This document shows positions 50,452 to 62,165 of a stretch of DNA of 64,000 nt, in pieces. The stretch lies in the NCBI GenBank assembly GCA_001600455.1, contig BCKC01000001.1, positions 3,374,441 through 3,438,440 on the forward strand. Direction: 5' to 3'. The notes beneath the pieces were generated by a model. The model saw only the letters and a program-made list of their open reading frames with translations, ran no database searches and was not told where the DNA came from. The DNA is from Endocalyx cinctus (lineage: Eukaryota > Ascomycota > Sordariomycetes > Amphisphaeriales > Apiosporaceae). The stretch's first letter is position 1; each line of letters opens with the position of its first letter. The position numbers and the translations under genes are program-made.

Positions 50452-51916
50452 TTAAAGCCGGTCCCGGGTCTTCCGTTGAACGGACGAGACTCACGACATC
50501 CGATTTCTCAACGTCAACCATCCACGAAACTGATTTTGCGCGAGCCTTTCAAATCTTGCTTTCTGCTTCCTAACACATTGCCTTGTTTTTCACATCGTCG
50601 ATTATTCGCAAAGTGACTTGCAAAATTGTCACTTCGACCTAATTTTTTTTTTCTTTTAAATTGTCAGCATTGACCTACGTTGGGCAAGAAACGACCAACA
50701 CGCCAAATACGGCTAAGTTGAGGGTAACGGGTTTCGATAACGCAGCCTGATTGATCTAATGATCATTTGAATTCAACCCATTACTGACCCAACCTATAAT
50801 AATGAGCCAATCACAGGCCTATTATATTTCCCGTACATACTTGACAACGCTTCAGCTCGTTCCACATTCCCTTTTTCTACCTACAACGGACAAAAAGCAC
50901 GACCTCGAATTACTGGCTCGTTGGAAAATGTGTGTCAAGGCGTAGTACTCCCCTTGTTATGGTTTCCCAACATACTCATTACACGATTGGGAAATAGTTT
51001 GCAGATTTATGGTTTAGGAGGGAAAAGGGCAACATAGAAGAGGAACGAAGCTTCTGGGATGAAGGATAAGTGATGCTGGTCTACCTAGATGGATAGGCAT
51101 GAATGAATGGAGAGATAGATGTGTCACTTGATGGCCATCTAAATTCTCCTGTGTATGGATTTTTATCAACGAATGTGTGAAGGTAAAGGAGGTTGTGGTG
51201 GACTGCTGGAATTGTAGTCCTCTTTTTCTTTTTTTGTCGGCGTACAATGGAAATCAAGGAAACGAAACGACGCGACGGTTTTTACTTGCTAACTTGATTC
51301 TAAAAAAAAGAAAAGAAAAAAAAGAAAGCCAAAATCAGTAATGCAACCAAACTTTATAGACTATTATGGAATACTTCTCTTCTCACGAAAGAAGATCCTT
51401 TAAAGGTAGATTTACATTGTGAAGCCTTCAAGACAAGAGCCGCTTGCTTTACATTCGGTCATGATCACGTTATATCTAATCATATGCTGAAGGATAGAAA
51501 TATTAAGTCGGTATTCGGCCATCGTGTGCTCCATTGGTTATATATATCGTCGTGGTAGATTTCTTTTTCTTCTGCTCTATTGGCCACTGGCCCGTACCGT
51601 TTTCTATAGCATAACTTAGGACTGTTCTGCTGTATATTATTTAATGGTAAGAAAAGAGTAAGTGATATGCTTTTTTTCGAGTAACGTGTTTCTTTATACA
51701 TACATATATATATATACATACATTTTATATATCGTCTTTGTTTTTGTTCTTTTTTTGTGATTTCTCTACTTTTGCACATCTCGTATGTATCCCCTTTTAT
51801 TTTATTTTATTTTATTTTCTTCTTCCTCTGCGTTCAAAGCATACGTACCTAGTATCCAATAGATGTAACGCAGAACGGATAGGTACTCCCTGCCCCCTAT
51901 CTAGATAAAAAGCTTT
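50452..51916. other. Convergent 3' region between RTS1 and PSD1
   Basis: 1.47 kb between stop codons. It has several T/A tracts and TTTTA repeats at about 51798-51819. Both 3' UTRs lie here. No gene seen. Confidence 0.5.
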
Positions 51917-53674
51917 TTATTCCATCGCCACGTACCCCAAAGCCTGACCCATCTTCACCTTTTGACCTTTCTCGACGGCCCAGCGGAAGCCTCCCTTGGC
52001 AGCCGGGTTATCCGCCAAAGGGGCCTCGAAGACGAGGACGATGGTACTTCCGAGCTTGAAGCCGCCCATCTCGTCGCCCCGACGGAGGGCGTGACCGCCT
52101 AGGACGGGGCTCGCGCCGGCGTAGGTAGCCTCGGCGAAGCCGCTGTAGGGCTCGCCTCGGGCGGCGGCATCCTCGGCGGCGCGGTCGGCGGCGGTGTCGG
52201 TGAGGAGGGAGTTGGTGCGGAGCTCGCGGTCGAAGTTGACGGTGATGGAGCCGACGTTGGTGGCGCCGACGGGGATGAAGCTGAAGAAGCCCCAGCGCCA
52301 GCGGCCGAGGAGGACGACGCGCTCGTTGAGCGTGAAGAGGCCCGGCAGGGTCCGCTGCAGGTAAGGCGAGACCGAGTACAGCTCGCCGGCGAAGTGGCGC
52401 CGGCGCTCGACGACCCAGTTCGCCGGGCTGTGGTACCGGTGGTAGTCCCCCGGCGCGAGGTACACGACCGCGTAGTAGAGGGCCGTCCCTTCGCCCGGCG
52501 ACAGGAGGTCGTACCACGGCTTCTCCCCGAGGGCGAGGTCCGCCCGCACCTCCGAGACGGCGCCCGGGCTCGACGGCACGGCCGCTTGGTCTTCTACTTG
52601 CACCGAAGAAGAAGACGACGACGACGGGTTCCCGTGGCTCTCGTCCGGCCCGCCCGATATCAGGCTCGGGATGGTGTACGATATCCCGTTCACTTTGGCG
52701 AACTCCTCGTCCGACTTCACGAGGTCTTCGTGTCCGCGGGGTTCGCCGCGCGACTTCTTAGAGCCCCCCGCCGCTGCCGCCGCCGCGGACGAGGCGGAGC
52801 TGCTCTCGCCGGACGCTATGCTGGGGGTCGGCGTGTTCTTCCCGAGGAGCGCGTCGATCGTGTACGTCATGCCCTTGACCTGCTCGATGTCGTTGCCCTC
52901 GATCTGGCCGTACTGCAGGACGCGGCCGTCGGCGGGGGACAGGAGCGCGTTCGCGTCCGGGTCGAGGGGGCGGACGCCGGGCTTCAGGGTCCGGTAGAAG
53001 AAGGCGGCGAGGTTCGGGTATACGCGCAGGTCCGGCTCGGACACCTCGTCGAGGTTGACGCCGAAGACGTACGAGTACAGCTTGAAGCCGGGCACGCGGA
53101 GGTAGTACGGGATCGTGAGCTCGTTGAATCGCCCCCATAACCGGGAGATGGCTTTCAGAGGTAACGTGGACATGACTTGGACTTGCCTGAGAGGAGCGGG
53201 TTGCGGTTAGTTAAACACGAGTACGGGTAGCCGACAAATTGGAAACTGCTCGGGGACTATCTTGTGGTATGAAACGAACCATGGACCGTCAGGTCGAACC
53301 CTCGGCCTTTTTTTGGGTCGGGGAAACTCGTCTTCGGAAGCTTCCCTTTCGAGTCTTTCTTTTTCCCTCGCCTGTGTTTTATAAAATTGTACGAAGCCTA
53401 GGAAACCAATTCCCAGGCCTATGGGGATGGGAGCCCATCGGATCTTGGTATCTTTCAAGGCGGACTGTAATCTCGAGTTGAAGCGTTCTTTTTGTTCCCA
53501 TCTGTGGGAGGTATGGCGGAAGGAGGGAGGAGAGCGGGTAGAAAAGTTTCTCGTCGTCTGGTGTTGTCTCGAGGCGGTATATGTACAGTGGCTTTGGGTA
53601 AGATGTATTCGGGTCGGCCTCCTTAGGACGAGTTGCTGCCCTTGCCCTCGCGACAAGGCGGACCGAGGAATCAT
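51917..53674 (-). CDS. psd1: phosphatidylserine decarboxylase, mitochondrial type (PSD1)
   Basis: Exon 1 is 53674-53280 and exon 2 is 53186-51917; the 93-base intron has an unusual GTTCGT donor and a CTCAG acceptor. The product is 554 residues. The N-terminus is basic and Ser/Thr-rich (mitochondrial targeting), followed by a membrane segment (PIGLGIGFLGFVQF, about 81-94). The core starts WQVQVMSTLPLKAISRLWGR and has LLSPADGRVLQYG and YHRYHSPANW. The autocleavage motif is LGST at 510-513, with S512 the expected pyruvoyl residue. Low-complexity Ser/Ala inserts sit between SPADGR and HRYHSP. The enzyme makes phosphatidylethanolamine at the inner mitochondrial membrane. Exon 2 is strongly GC-rich. 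The long antisense frames here are shadows. It is divergent from SEC14. Confidence 0.95.
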
Positions 53675-54919
53675 GGTAGGCGATTATAGGTGAAGTTCGG
53701 ACATATATGCTCCCGGTGATTCATTCCAATTGAGAATCTACTTGCCAATTGGAATTGGTCGTTTCTAATATATCATATAGAGAATTATGAAATGTCGGTG
53801 GTATTCGCAGTGACAAAAGAGAGGCAAAGCATTCCTCTTTCGGCACAGAAGAAGCAGTGAAGTTATGTCATATGTCAAGGGTATATAATGATGGATCGAA
53901 TATCTTTTTTGTTCCTCAATGGTGAATGCATATATTATTGTTATATCCATATATTGTATTTAGCAGCTATTAGGCGACCCTATAACTAAGTACCGAGCAC
54001 TATAGTGAACTACTGTACAGCTAAGTTAACCGCCTAAGTAATAACCTAAGTACTTATGAGTAGTGCTTGGAGATTTTCTATCCCGTACTTGAGATAATTC
54101 TGAGGTCCTTTTTCTTTTATTTTCTTAGAAAGTCATGGTGGCACACCATTGAGTACTACTTAACAAGTACTTAACAAGTAATTATAATATACGGAGCACA
54201 TACATATATATATATAATAACGATCCGATGTACAGCCACCTTGCTGTGCCAGCAATCTCCGAGTCAAGCGTACTTCTTCAACCAAATTACATTACCCTAG
54301 GAGTATTCGTACGCAAAGATGTTAGCTTACCAACTTACATGCCGGTATGGTTATGGTAATACCAAATAGGATGTATAAAGTCATCGATGCTGTTGTTGGA
54401 TACGGTATAGTAGAATATGGAAGATAAAAGGGGGAAAGCGAGGGACTTGACAGGAGTCATCAATATCAAAAGTGTATCCATAGATATATACATATATACG
54501 GTATATATCGATTGAATTGTAGTATTACTTAACAATTGCTTTATTGTAATAATTGTATAGCATACGCCTGCGCTGTCTATCACCTACTATTTATAGATAA
54601 GCTTCCCTCACTCGCGTTCTGGCCAGTTTGCCAAGCCCTTTTCAAACTAAGTCATAGCTGTTCTACTAGTTCCTCTGAATATAATTTCAAGCCCACACTC
54701 TGTGATTTTACTTCTTTCAGTCTAGGTCTGGTCAAATAGGGGTTTTCTTTAGTTCTAACCGTTGTTGATAAAATATCCTTAAGCAAGCCAGCTTGGGCAA
54801 TAAAGTTGATCACTCCTGTATATTGTATTTTCAAGACAGGTCTCTCTCTCTCTTTTTTTTTTTTTTTTTTTTTTAAGAACTCAAGTTTTGCCCCTCCTCA
54901 CCGCAACGGTACCTCCAGT
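53675..54919. promoter_or_regulatory. Divergent region between PSD1 (-) and SEC14 (+)
   Basis: 1.25 kb between start codons of two phospholipid genes. The SEC14 side ends in a CT repeat and a T22 tract (54853-54874). AT repeats occur near 54203-54217. I could not identify an inositol/choline-type control element by eye. Confidence 0.5.
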
Positions 54920-56020
54920 ATGTCTGCAGAAAATTCAAACGCCAACCCGGGGATTACTCTGGACCCCAAATATGATGACTACGATTACCCTACCACCTCT
55001 CCCGAAGCCCAATCGGGACATCCTGGTCACACCACAAAGGAACAGGATGCCCAGGTCTTCCAGCTTAGGAGCATTCTTGAACAAGAAGGGTACAAGGACA
55101 GACTCGACACCTTGACTCTGCTACGTTTCCTCCGTGCTCGGAAGTTCAATGTTGAGGCAGCCAAGGAAATGTAAGTTTAAACATTGTACAACACGAAGAA
55201 GTCACTAATCTAACCCTGTCTAGGTTCGTCAAAAATGAGCAGTGGCGTAAAGAATTTGGAACGGATGAGCTGGTGAAGACGTTTGTATACACTGAAAAAC
55301 CCGAGACAATGAAATACTATCCTCAATACTATCACAAGACGGACAAGGTGAGACACCGAAACACGCCTTCAATTTAACCGACTTTCACTTACAATTTTAA
55401 AGGATGGTAGGCCTCTATACATTGAGCAATACGGAGGAATCGATCTGAACGCCATGTACAAGATCACGACCTCAGATCGTATGCTCCAAAATCTAGTGGT
55501 CGAATATGAGAAGGTTGCCGATCCTCGTCTCCCCGCCTGCTCACGCAAAGCCGGTAAGCTGCTTGAAACCAGCTGCACTATCATGGACATGAAAGGCGTC
55601 GGTGTCACCAAGATCTCTTCCGTCTACGGCTACGTTCGACAAACCTCGGCTATCTCTCAAGACCACTACCCCGAGCGTCTGGGGAAGATGTATATCATCA
55701 ACGCTCCCTGGGGTTTCGCCGGTGCCTTCAACTTCATCAAGGGCTTCCTGGATCCCGTCACCGTCGCCAAGATTCACGTCCTAGGCAGTAACTACCAGAA
55801 AGAATTACTGGCGCAGATCCCGGCCGAGAATTTACCCAAGCAGTTCGGCGGTACGTGCGAGTGTCCGGGAGGGTGCGAGCTTAGCGACGAAGGTCCGTGG
55901 AAAGACCCCGAATTTGTGAGGACACCTAAATGGGCTCAAGACGATACCAAGAAGGAGGAAGTCAAACCTGAAGAAGCACCAGCGGATACTACCACGACGA
56001 GCGAGACTATCGCAGCCTAA
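54920..56020 (+). CDS. sec14: Sec14 phosphatidylinositol/phosphatidylcholine transfer protein
   Basis: Exons 54920-55170, 55224-55347 and 55403-56020 (introns of 53 and 55 bases) encode 330 residues. I start at [11 protein letters not shown]; the frame is open upstream without a better ATG. The CRAL-TRIO N region contains [20 protein letters not shown] (about 63-82). The lipid-binding domain follows with [37 protein letters not shown] and [20 protein letters not shown]. After that come [14 protein letters not shown] and a charged tail. This is the classic Sec14 layout, slightly longer than yeast's 304 residues. Sec14 exchanges PI and PC, and primes PI 4-kinase signalling at the trans-Golgi. 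It shares its upstream region with PSD1. Confidence 0.95.
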
Positions 56021-56840
56021 GGGTTAAGATTAACTACTTTATGTATATACTTACATATCTCTATTGGGTATTCTAGAACTATACTACAGTAGAAGTGGGA
56101 AACCATCCGATGGAGATAGAGAGCTGTCAAGTGGGGGATTACACTAAGTTAGTTCCTTAATATGGTCTTTATCTTATCGTATACGATGGTCCGTGCGTTA
56201 TAAATATAGGCCTAGGTACTGCCCTATTACGTAGTGTACTCCAATTAGTAGGGCATTTCGTACAGAATGTTAGGTACTACGTAGGTACCTGACAGCGCCT
56301 GAGTAGGTGAAGATGCCGTGTACTTCAGTTACTTATTTCAGTACTCAGCTCTAAAAGTTGCAACGTGGATTTATCAAACCCCCCCCCATATCCATTATCG
56401 GATATAATAATGACTGGCTGGCTGGTTCGAGTCACAGCTAACCAACTCCTCCTACAAGTATACATATAAGGTATGGTATATCCCTAAGTAACGTCACTGA
56501 ACTTTGGTCATTATTGATAATGTCAACTTTCATTGAGATACCAACTTTTGACGTTGTATTTTCCCGTTCTTTCTTTTTGTAATTCTCTCACTCATTCTTG
56601 TCATTTACAGCCGGTCTTATTTCTTAAAAGACAAGTTAAAAGATGTTACTTCCTTTCTGTTAAAAAGGAAAGTAAAAGTATACATTTTATATTCTAGCCT
56701 TGGAGCCTGCCATGACATGCTTACGAACACCATTTACCTCTTTCCACTTCGACTTCGATTTCGACTTCGACTTTGAATTCGACTTCTTCCTATTCTCTTG
56801 AACACCATACCGCCCGTTTTGTCATTCAGTCTCGTCAACA
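56021..56840. other. Intergenic region between SEC14 and the UBL gene
   Basis: It has the SEC14 3' UTR, then the promoter of the UBL gene. A TTCGAC-type hexamer tract lies at 56745-56785, about 55 bases before the start. A C-run is at about 56381-56388. Confidence 0.5.
56745..56785. repeat. TTCGAC-type hexamer tract
   Basis: About six imperfect copies of the hexamer CTTCGA/TTCGAC in the immediate upstream region of the UBL gene, probably in its promoter or leader. Confidence 0.8.
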
Positions 56841-59185
56841 ATGGCTTCTGCCTCGGGCGATGACCCTTCTTCACAGACCTCGTCTGAACCCTTACTATTT
56901 ACCCTGCAGTTAGCTTCACCATCCAATGGAGTCCCGCAGCCTCTTACCTTCCAGGCTTTACCTGCCACCACCACACTCCGACAGCTGAGAGAAAGAATTC
57001 GTAATACTCTTGATTCGAGACCCTCCGATCAAGATCAGCGCCTGATACACCGTGGTCATCTTTTGTCTCGTGATGATGCGACTATGCTAGAGATCTTTGG
57101 TGAGGATACGGTATGTATCCATAGCTCTCCTTCAACTTTCAGACAATCAATAGAAACATCTTTCTAACTGGCGTTGGCCTCCAGCTCCGCTCATCAGAAC
57201 CCCATACTTTGCATTTAGTATTGCCCGATCCACTTGACAATCGAGCCCACGTTCCCGCAAACCCACCTCGTGTCGCATTCGTTCCACCCCCGACCACTGC
57301 CCAGCAACAGCCAGCAGGAGCTCAACCTCAGACATACCCACACCATCACCATCACCATCACCATCATCACCAGCCTCAAGTACGAATTGGCGCGATCAAT
57401 GGCCCCCCGCAGCTCCCCCTCAATTGGGGCCACAACCCTCAGGTTATGATGAATCCTTTTGGTCAGCCTATGAACCCGTTACCCGGCCATTATCCAAGCC
57501 CCTTGGCCCAGCCAGCTATAAACGCTGCGCATTTGATGATGGCAAACCAAAATCTGAGAAACCGGGCAGCTCAAGGTATCCCTGGTCAGCCGGGTACGCT
57601 GGGTACGATGCCAGCTAATCCGACGACAGCTTCCGGTGCTTCTAGCAGAACCACATCACCCTCGCAACCAGATAGTACTCGCACCATTATTCGCGAAGGA
57701 GTTGGTCCCAACGGACAGCAATGGCGGATCACCGTCAACGAATCAGTAGTAAGCGCGCTATCGAGACCTCGCGGAACAGGATCTCCATTTCCGACAAGCG
57801 AGACTCCCGGTCCTTGGGGCCCACCACCTCGGCCTGCTCACCCTGGTTCACCCTTGTCCGGTGCCGATGTGGCAAATATCATGCGCGTAGCAGATGGACA
57901 TGCGGCGACAAGGACCATGGCTGATGCCATGCGCAGAAACGCGAGTAGCTCTTCTTTAACCAACCTTGCTGGCAGCCAATCGCAGCAACCCATCGCACCC
58001 GGGGTTACGACACCACTGATACCATCGCGAAGTGGCAGTGCCGCCGGTACCCCCGATCCCTATAGGGCAACTACGCGTTCCAGAAACACGCCAGTGGGCC
58101 AGCAAGCACAATCTTCGTCCGCATCCCCCGAGGTGTACATACTTTCCTCGCCTAACGGACCTCGGGCCCTACTGCTCAATGGTAACGCCGATATGTATTA
58201 TAGTCCCCAGATACGAGGCGCGACGCAGCTTATGGGACTTCCCTCCTCACTTCGTCCTTTGCAGGGTCATAATTTCACCTGGCCATACAACAACCTGGGT
58301 CTTCCGCACGGCGCTGCGCAGCAGCAACCAGTGGCGGCGAGATCCCCTTCGACCCCAAACCACCAACCCAACAATGCCGCACAAGTTCAACAATTTCATG
58401 GACCGCCTCAGCAAGGCCTGCCTCAGCCACCTATGGCTCAACCTCATCTGGGACACGCAATGGCGCGGCCTGATAATGCTCAGGCACAGGCGGTGAGAAT
58501 AGCTCATATCTGGCCTCACGTATGGATGCTCATTCGTCTTGCGCTATTTGTGTGGTGGTTCACGTCGCCAACGTCAAGCTGGTCCCGTTGGTTTACGGTG
58601 ATTTCCATTGCTATCTCTCTATTCCTGGTTAATGCCGGCGTCCTCAACGGAGCGGCGGAACAATTCTGGATTCCTGTACGCCGACATCTGGAGAACATGA
58701 TACCTCTTGCAGATCGACATAGAGATGGCGGCCCGGCACGTCGGGAAGGTGCGGGAGTTGGTGACGCCGCTCAAGACGCTGTTGGAGGGCTGGGAAGAGA
58801 CCCGAACCCAGCTGACACGGCGGCTCGGTTGGTTCGGCAGCGTCGAATAGACAATACGAACTGGCTTATGCATCAAGTGAGACGCTTAGAACGTGCGGGA
58901 CTCTTATTCCTAGCTAGTATCGCACCGGGAGTCGCCGAGCGGCACATAGCACATCTTGAAGCGGAAGCGCGAGCAGAAAGACAACGTCAAGAGGAGGCTG
59001 CTGCCGCTGCTGCACAAGCTGCCGTACAGGCCGCAGAAGCAGAACAGGACGAGCAAGCCGAGGCATCCGAAACAGCCGAGCAGAGCCAGACGAACGGAAA
59101 TGCCGAAGCCGGTGATAACACTGGAAGTACGACATCCAACACCAACGATGCGCCCGCGGCAGAAGAACAGCTCGTCGCGGGGTGA
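56841..59185 (+). CDS. UBL-domain ER membrane protein, HERP/Usa1-like
   Basis: Exons 56841-57110 and 57185-59185 (74-base intron, GTATGT donor) encode 756 residues. An N-terminal ubiquitin-like fold spans about residues 18-105 (LRQLRERIRNTL, QRLIHRGHLLSRDD, DTLRSSEPHTLHLVL). A long Pro/Gln/Ser-rich disordered stretch includes ten consecutive His (143-152). Near residues 531-576 lie two close hydrophobic segments (WMLIRLALFVWWF and WFTVISIAISLFLVNAGVL), likely a membrane hairpin. The tail is Ala/Glu-rich with coiled-coil character. The UBL plus double membrane segment matches HERPUD/Usa1 proteins, scaffolds of the Hrd1 ERAD ubiquitin ligase. The assignment rests on architecture, not residue-level identity. 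Confidence 0.82.
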
Positions 59186-60060
59186 ATTGGGTTGCCCTGA
59201 TTGAATCTACATTGGAAGGGTGTTTATGGTGCGTGGGGGGTTTGTATTTTATGATACCTTGATTCCTCAAACTTCACTTATAAAACTTGCATATAAAGAT
59301 GCAAGAATCGCAAGAAATGTGTATAGTATGCAAATTGAGAAGGGGTGGATGCGGTTCAACGTCTATTGAAGGGGACATATGGATGGTGCGCCGTAATGTG
59401 CAATTAGCTAACTAATTGTCCACATAACGGTTCTGGCGGGCAAGCTTTCTTATCATGCTATGTTTAAGAAATCTGCCATGGACGTATGGGTAATCTGAGA
59501 AAATGAGGTAAGGAAGATATGCCGCGAGGAGACGAACATACGGAGGGACCAGCTGTACATAATACCTCACCTAAAAAAATAACAGAGCAACAAAAGTGAA
59601 CGGCCCTGTGTGGTCTGAAGTACTTCTAAGACCAGTTTCATAGAAATAGAGTCACATGGAAACTTGCATGAAAGCTCTCGAAACGGTGTGATATTTATTC
59701 TGCGTCTACTTCGTCGAATAGCCGAGTTAGTTATTGAAAACTCCATCCTCTAAAGGTGACTGACTAAACTGGGTGTCCGGCCTTCTCCTTTATATTCATC
59801 GACTACTACGTCTTCCTGTTTATTGTATAGGATTTGCTTCTCTATCTCTATTTTATCTTTTAGACAGATCGGACTTCCCCAGGAACTAAGACGAGAGGTA
59901 GCCTGGGGATGTCAAGATAGTCAGGGCATGCACACATGCGAAGCTTGTTTTATATGAAGCATCCCTACATCTCTACATTGGTGCCAGGCCTAACTTTTCC
60001 TTTTGATTTTTGATTTTACTCCTTTCATTCCTCCAGCAATAGACCTAAATTTCTCCGTTT

Positions 60061-60111
60061 TCTTCTATTTTCTTCTATTTTCTTCTATTCTCTCTCTCTC
60101 TCTCTCTCTCT
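60061..60111. repeat. TCTTCTATTT decamer repeat followed by (CT)n
   Basis: Three copies of the decamer run straight into a CT dinucleotide tract. The pyrimidine tract ends just before a CTAG that would serve as a splice acceptor for the frame at 60132. Confidence 0.85.
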
Positions 60112-60131
60112 TTCTTTCTTTCGTTTGCTAG

Positions 60132-60446
60132 GCCCATGTATACTATGACAAACGGCGATTCGGTAGAGGATCGTGGAGGTATTACGGACAAGAACGACGT
60201 CCGCCGAGGCGATTATACACGAGGATTGGACAAAGTGGGAGAGATTCGGCAAGTAAAGATTCGGGGTCTTCAATCACGTTCGAGGGCGGTAGACACGGTC
60301 ACGGTTCATCTAAACGACATGTTCAGATATTTCCACGAGCTCCTACTGGATCCTACGCGTGCTATATCATTCTCGGTCTAGATGGGGATGTCGGTACGTT
60401 TATAGAGGGCAGGAACGACGACGAAATACAGCGATGTAAACAAAGG
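60132..60446 (+). CDS. doubtful internal or 3' exon-like open frame
   Basis: A 105-codon frame with no in-frame ATG near its beginning opens right after a pyrimidine tract and CTAG. It closes with TAG at 60447. The translation is Arg/Gly-rich (RRFGRGSWRYYGQERRPPRR). A second overlapping frame from ATG 60136 is open to 60381. The context looks like a splice acceptor, and the composition differs from the AT-rich flanks. I found no partner exon and no recognisable domain, so this may be a decayed or non-coding exon. Confidence 0.2.
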
Positions 60447-62140
60447 TAGGGGCGAAGACGGAGACACGGAGAAGTCATTCGTAGATCACTCGTGGTGGGA
60501 GGAAGGTACTCGTAGGCTTCGGCGTAAAGAGTGAGCTATCGACTAATTCGACTTCGGTTATTCGAATGGATGATACTGGGCACTGCTTTAGCGGTAAGGG
60601 TGGTAGACAAACGGTAACTAGATGCCCCCGATCACGGTGAGGACGATGTCAACTGTCGAGTCATGTATACATCAATCCGCCTTAGGAAATATCGGTAGCG
60701 TGCTACAAAGGGGGAGAGCATCAACATCATCGCCATTTCAAATTTCGAAAGATAAGTAGAACTGTAGTAGTAAAAGTTGTCTATCTCATGTATACTATAC
60801 ATGTATGTATATATATTCTACTTAAGTAACGTGCGGAGTATCTTATATAAACACGCTCTTTACAACGAGCACGCCAATCCTCGTATTCCAAGAGGCTAAA
60901 CAGAAGTCAAGTTCAAGATTTGAAGATGAATACGAGAAAAAACCAAGCTTCCCAACCGTTCGGGTTTGCCATTTATCTAATCCCGAGCATCTTCCGGTAT
61001 TATAAGCAACACGAAACATAGGATGCATTTCCTATATAAACAAACAGCTCGCTCTTACCGCAGGGCAGGTCAGAAAGCCTCTTTCAGCTTCGAACAAGCA
61101 TAGGAACATAGGAACAGAAGGTATTCGCGAGAAACGCAGCCATGTGAGCCCATACTCAAAGAAGCAAGGAGGCCAAAAAAAAAAAAAAAAGCTTTGATGG
61201 GTGGATGACCAACCGCATACAGCCAGACAAGCCAGCGTACAAGTACACACACGCATCTTGAAACCAACCGAAAAGATACGAATTTCAGGGAGCAATCGGG
61301 ATCCCATTTCATTTCATTACATTACGCAAATACTATTTTTATTCATTTTCATTTTTCTCTTCATTTTTTTTCTACCTGCTCTGAACTGCTTGTATGTATG
61401 TACCGGTGAGAGGAAAGGGGAGCAACGCTTGAGGTCGGCTTTACATAGTACACCCCCTTATATTACTTACGTAAGTAGTTAATACGTACGAATAAGAGAT
61501 GATGCCGTACCACCCACCGGGACGCATAAACACAAGAAAAAAAAAAAAAAAACGATAACCGGAGGAGGAGAATGGATGAAAGAAGATAAAAGAAAAGTCA
61601 AGATAACTAGACATCTTGATAAGTGCGTTGAAAAAAAGAATTAAAAAATTGTCTAGGCGCTTCTGAACGTTAAGGTAGTTGGCATAATATACATAGTAAG
61701 TTCTTCTCTCTCTCTCTTTTTTTTTCAAAACTAGGAGGGAAAAAAAAAAGAGTGACAGGGGCAATCGGCATATCCGGATTAGCGAATACGAGATTCTGGT
61801 CAGTCATAAAACAGACAAGAGAAGGAGAAAAAAAAAAACTCACAGACATGATGGATGGAAAAACCCGAAGACACAAGACCCACGAACGTGGAATGTTGTA
61901 ACCTAGTATAATATTAATATATTGCATCTGTGGGGAATATGGGGGAGGAAAAGGGTTGGAGTAAAATGCATAAAAATAAATGTAGTGTACATAGTAAAAC
62001 AGTAAAATATAATATATGCAGAGTCTATAATAAAGTATTTTATTATTATCGTTATTATACGTCTAAGTTATGTCATACTTTGTAAATGTTTTTTTTCCCC
62101 TATCAATCTGGCTATCTGTGCCATATTTACCCCTACCCCG

Positions 62141-62165
62141 TCTCTCTCTCTCTCTCTCTCTCTCT
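62141..62165. repeat. (TC)12 microsatellite
   Basis: Perfect TC dinucleotide tract in intergenic DNA. Confidence 0.9.

Noticed and set aside
52394..53140. 248-codon open frame antisense to PSD1
   Set aside because: The opposite strand encodes the complete, well-matched PSD1 core. The antisense frame is Arg/Val-rich and arises from GC-rich codons.
56424..56433. tRNA B-box-like GGTTCGAGTC
   Set aside because: No A box, acceptor stem or T-run terminator could be placed around it.
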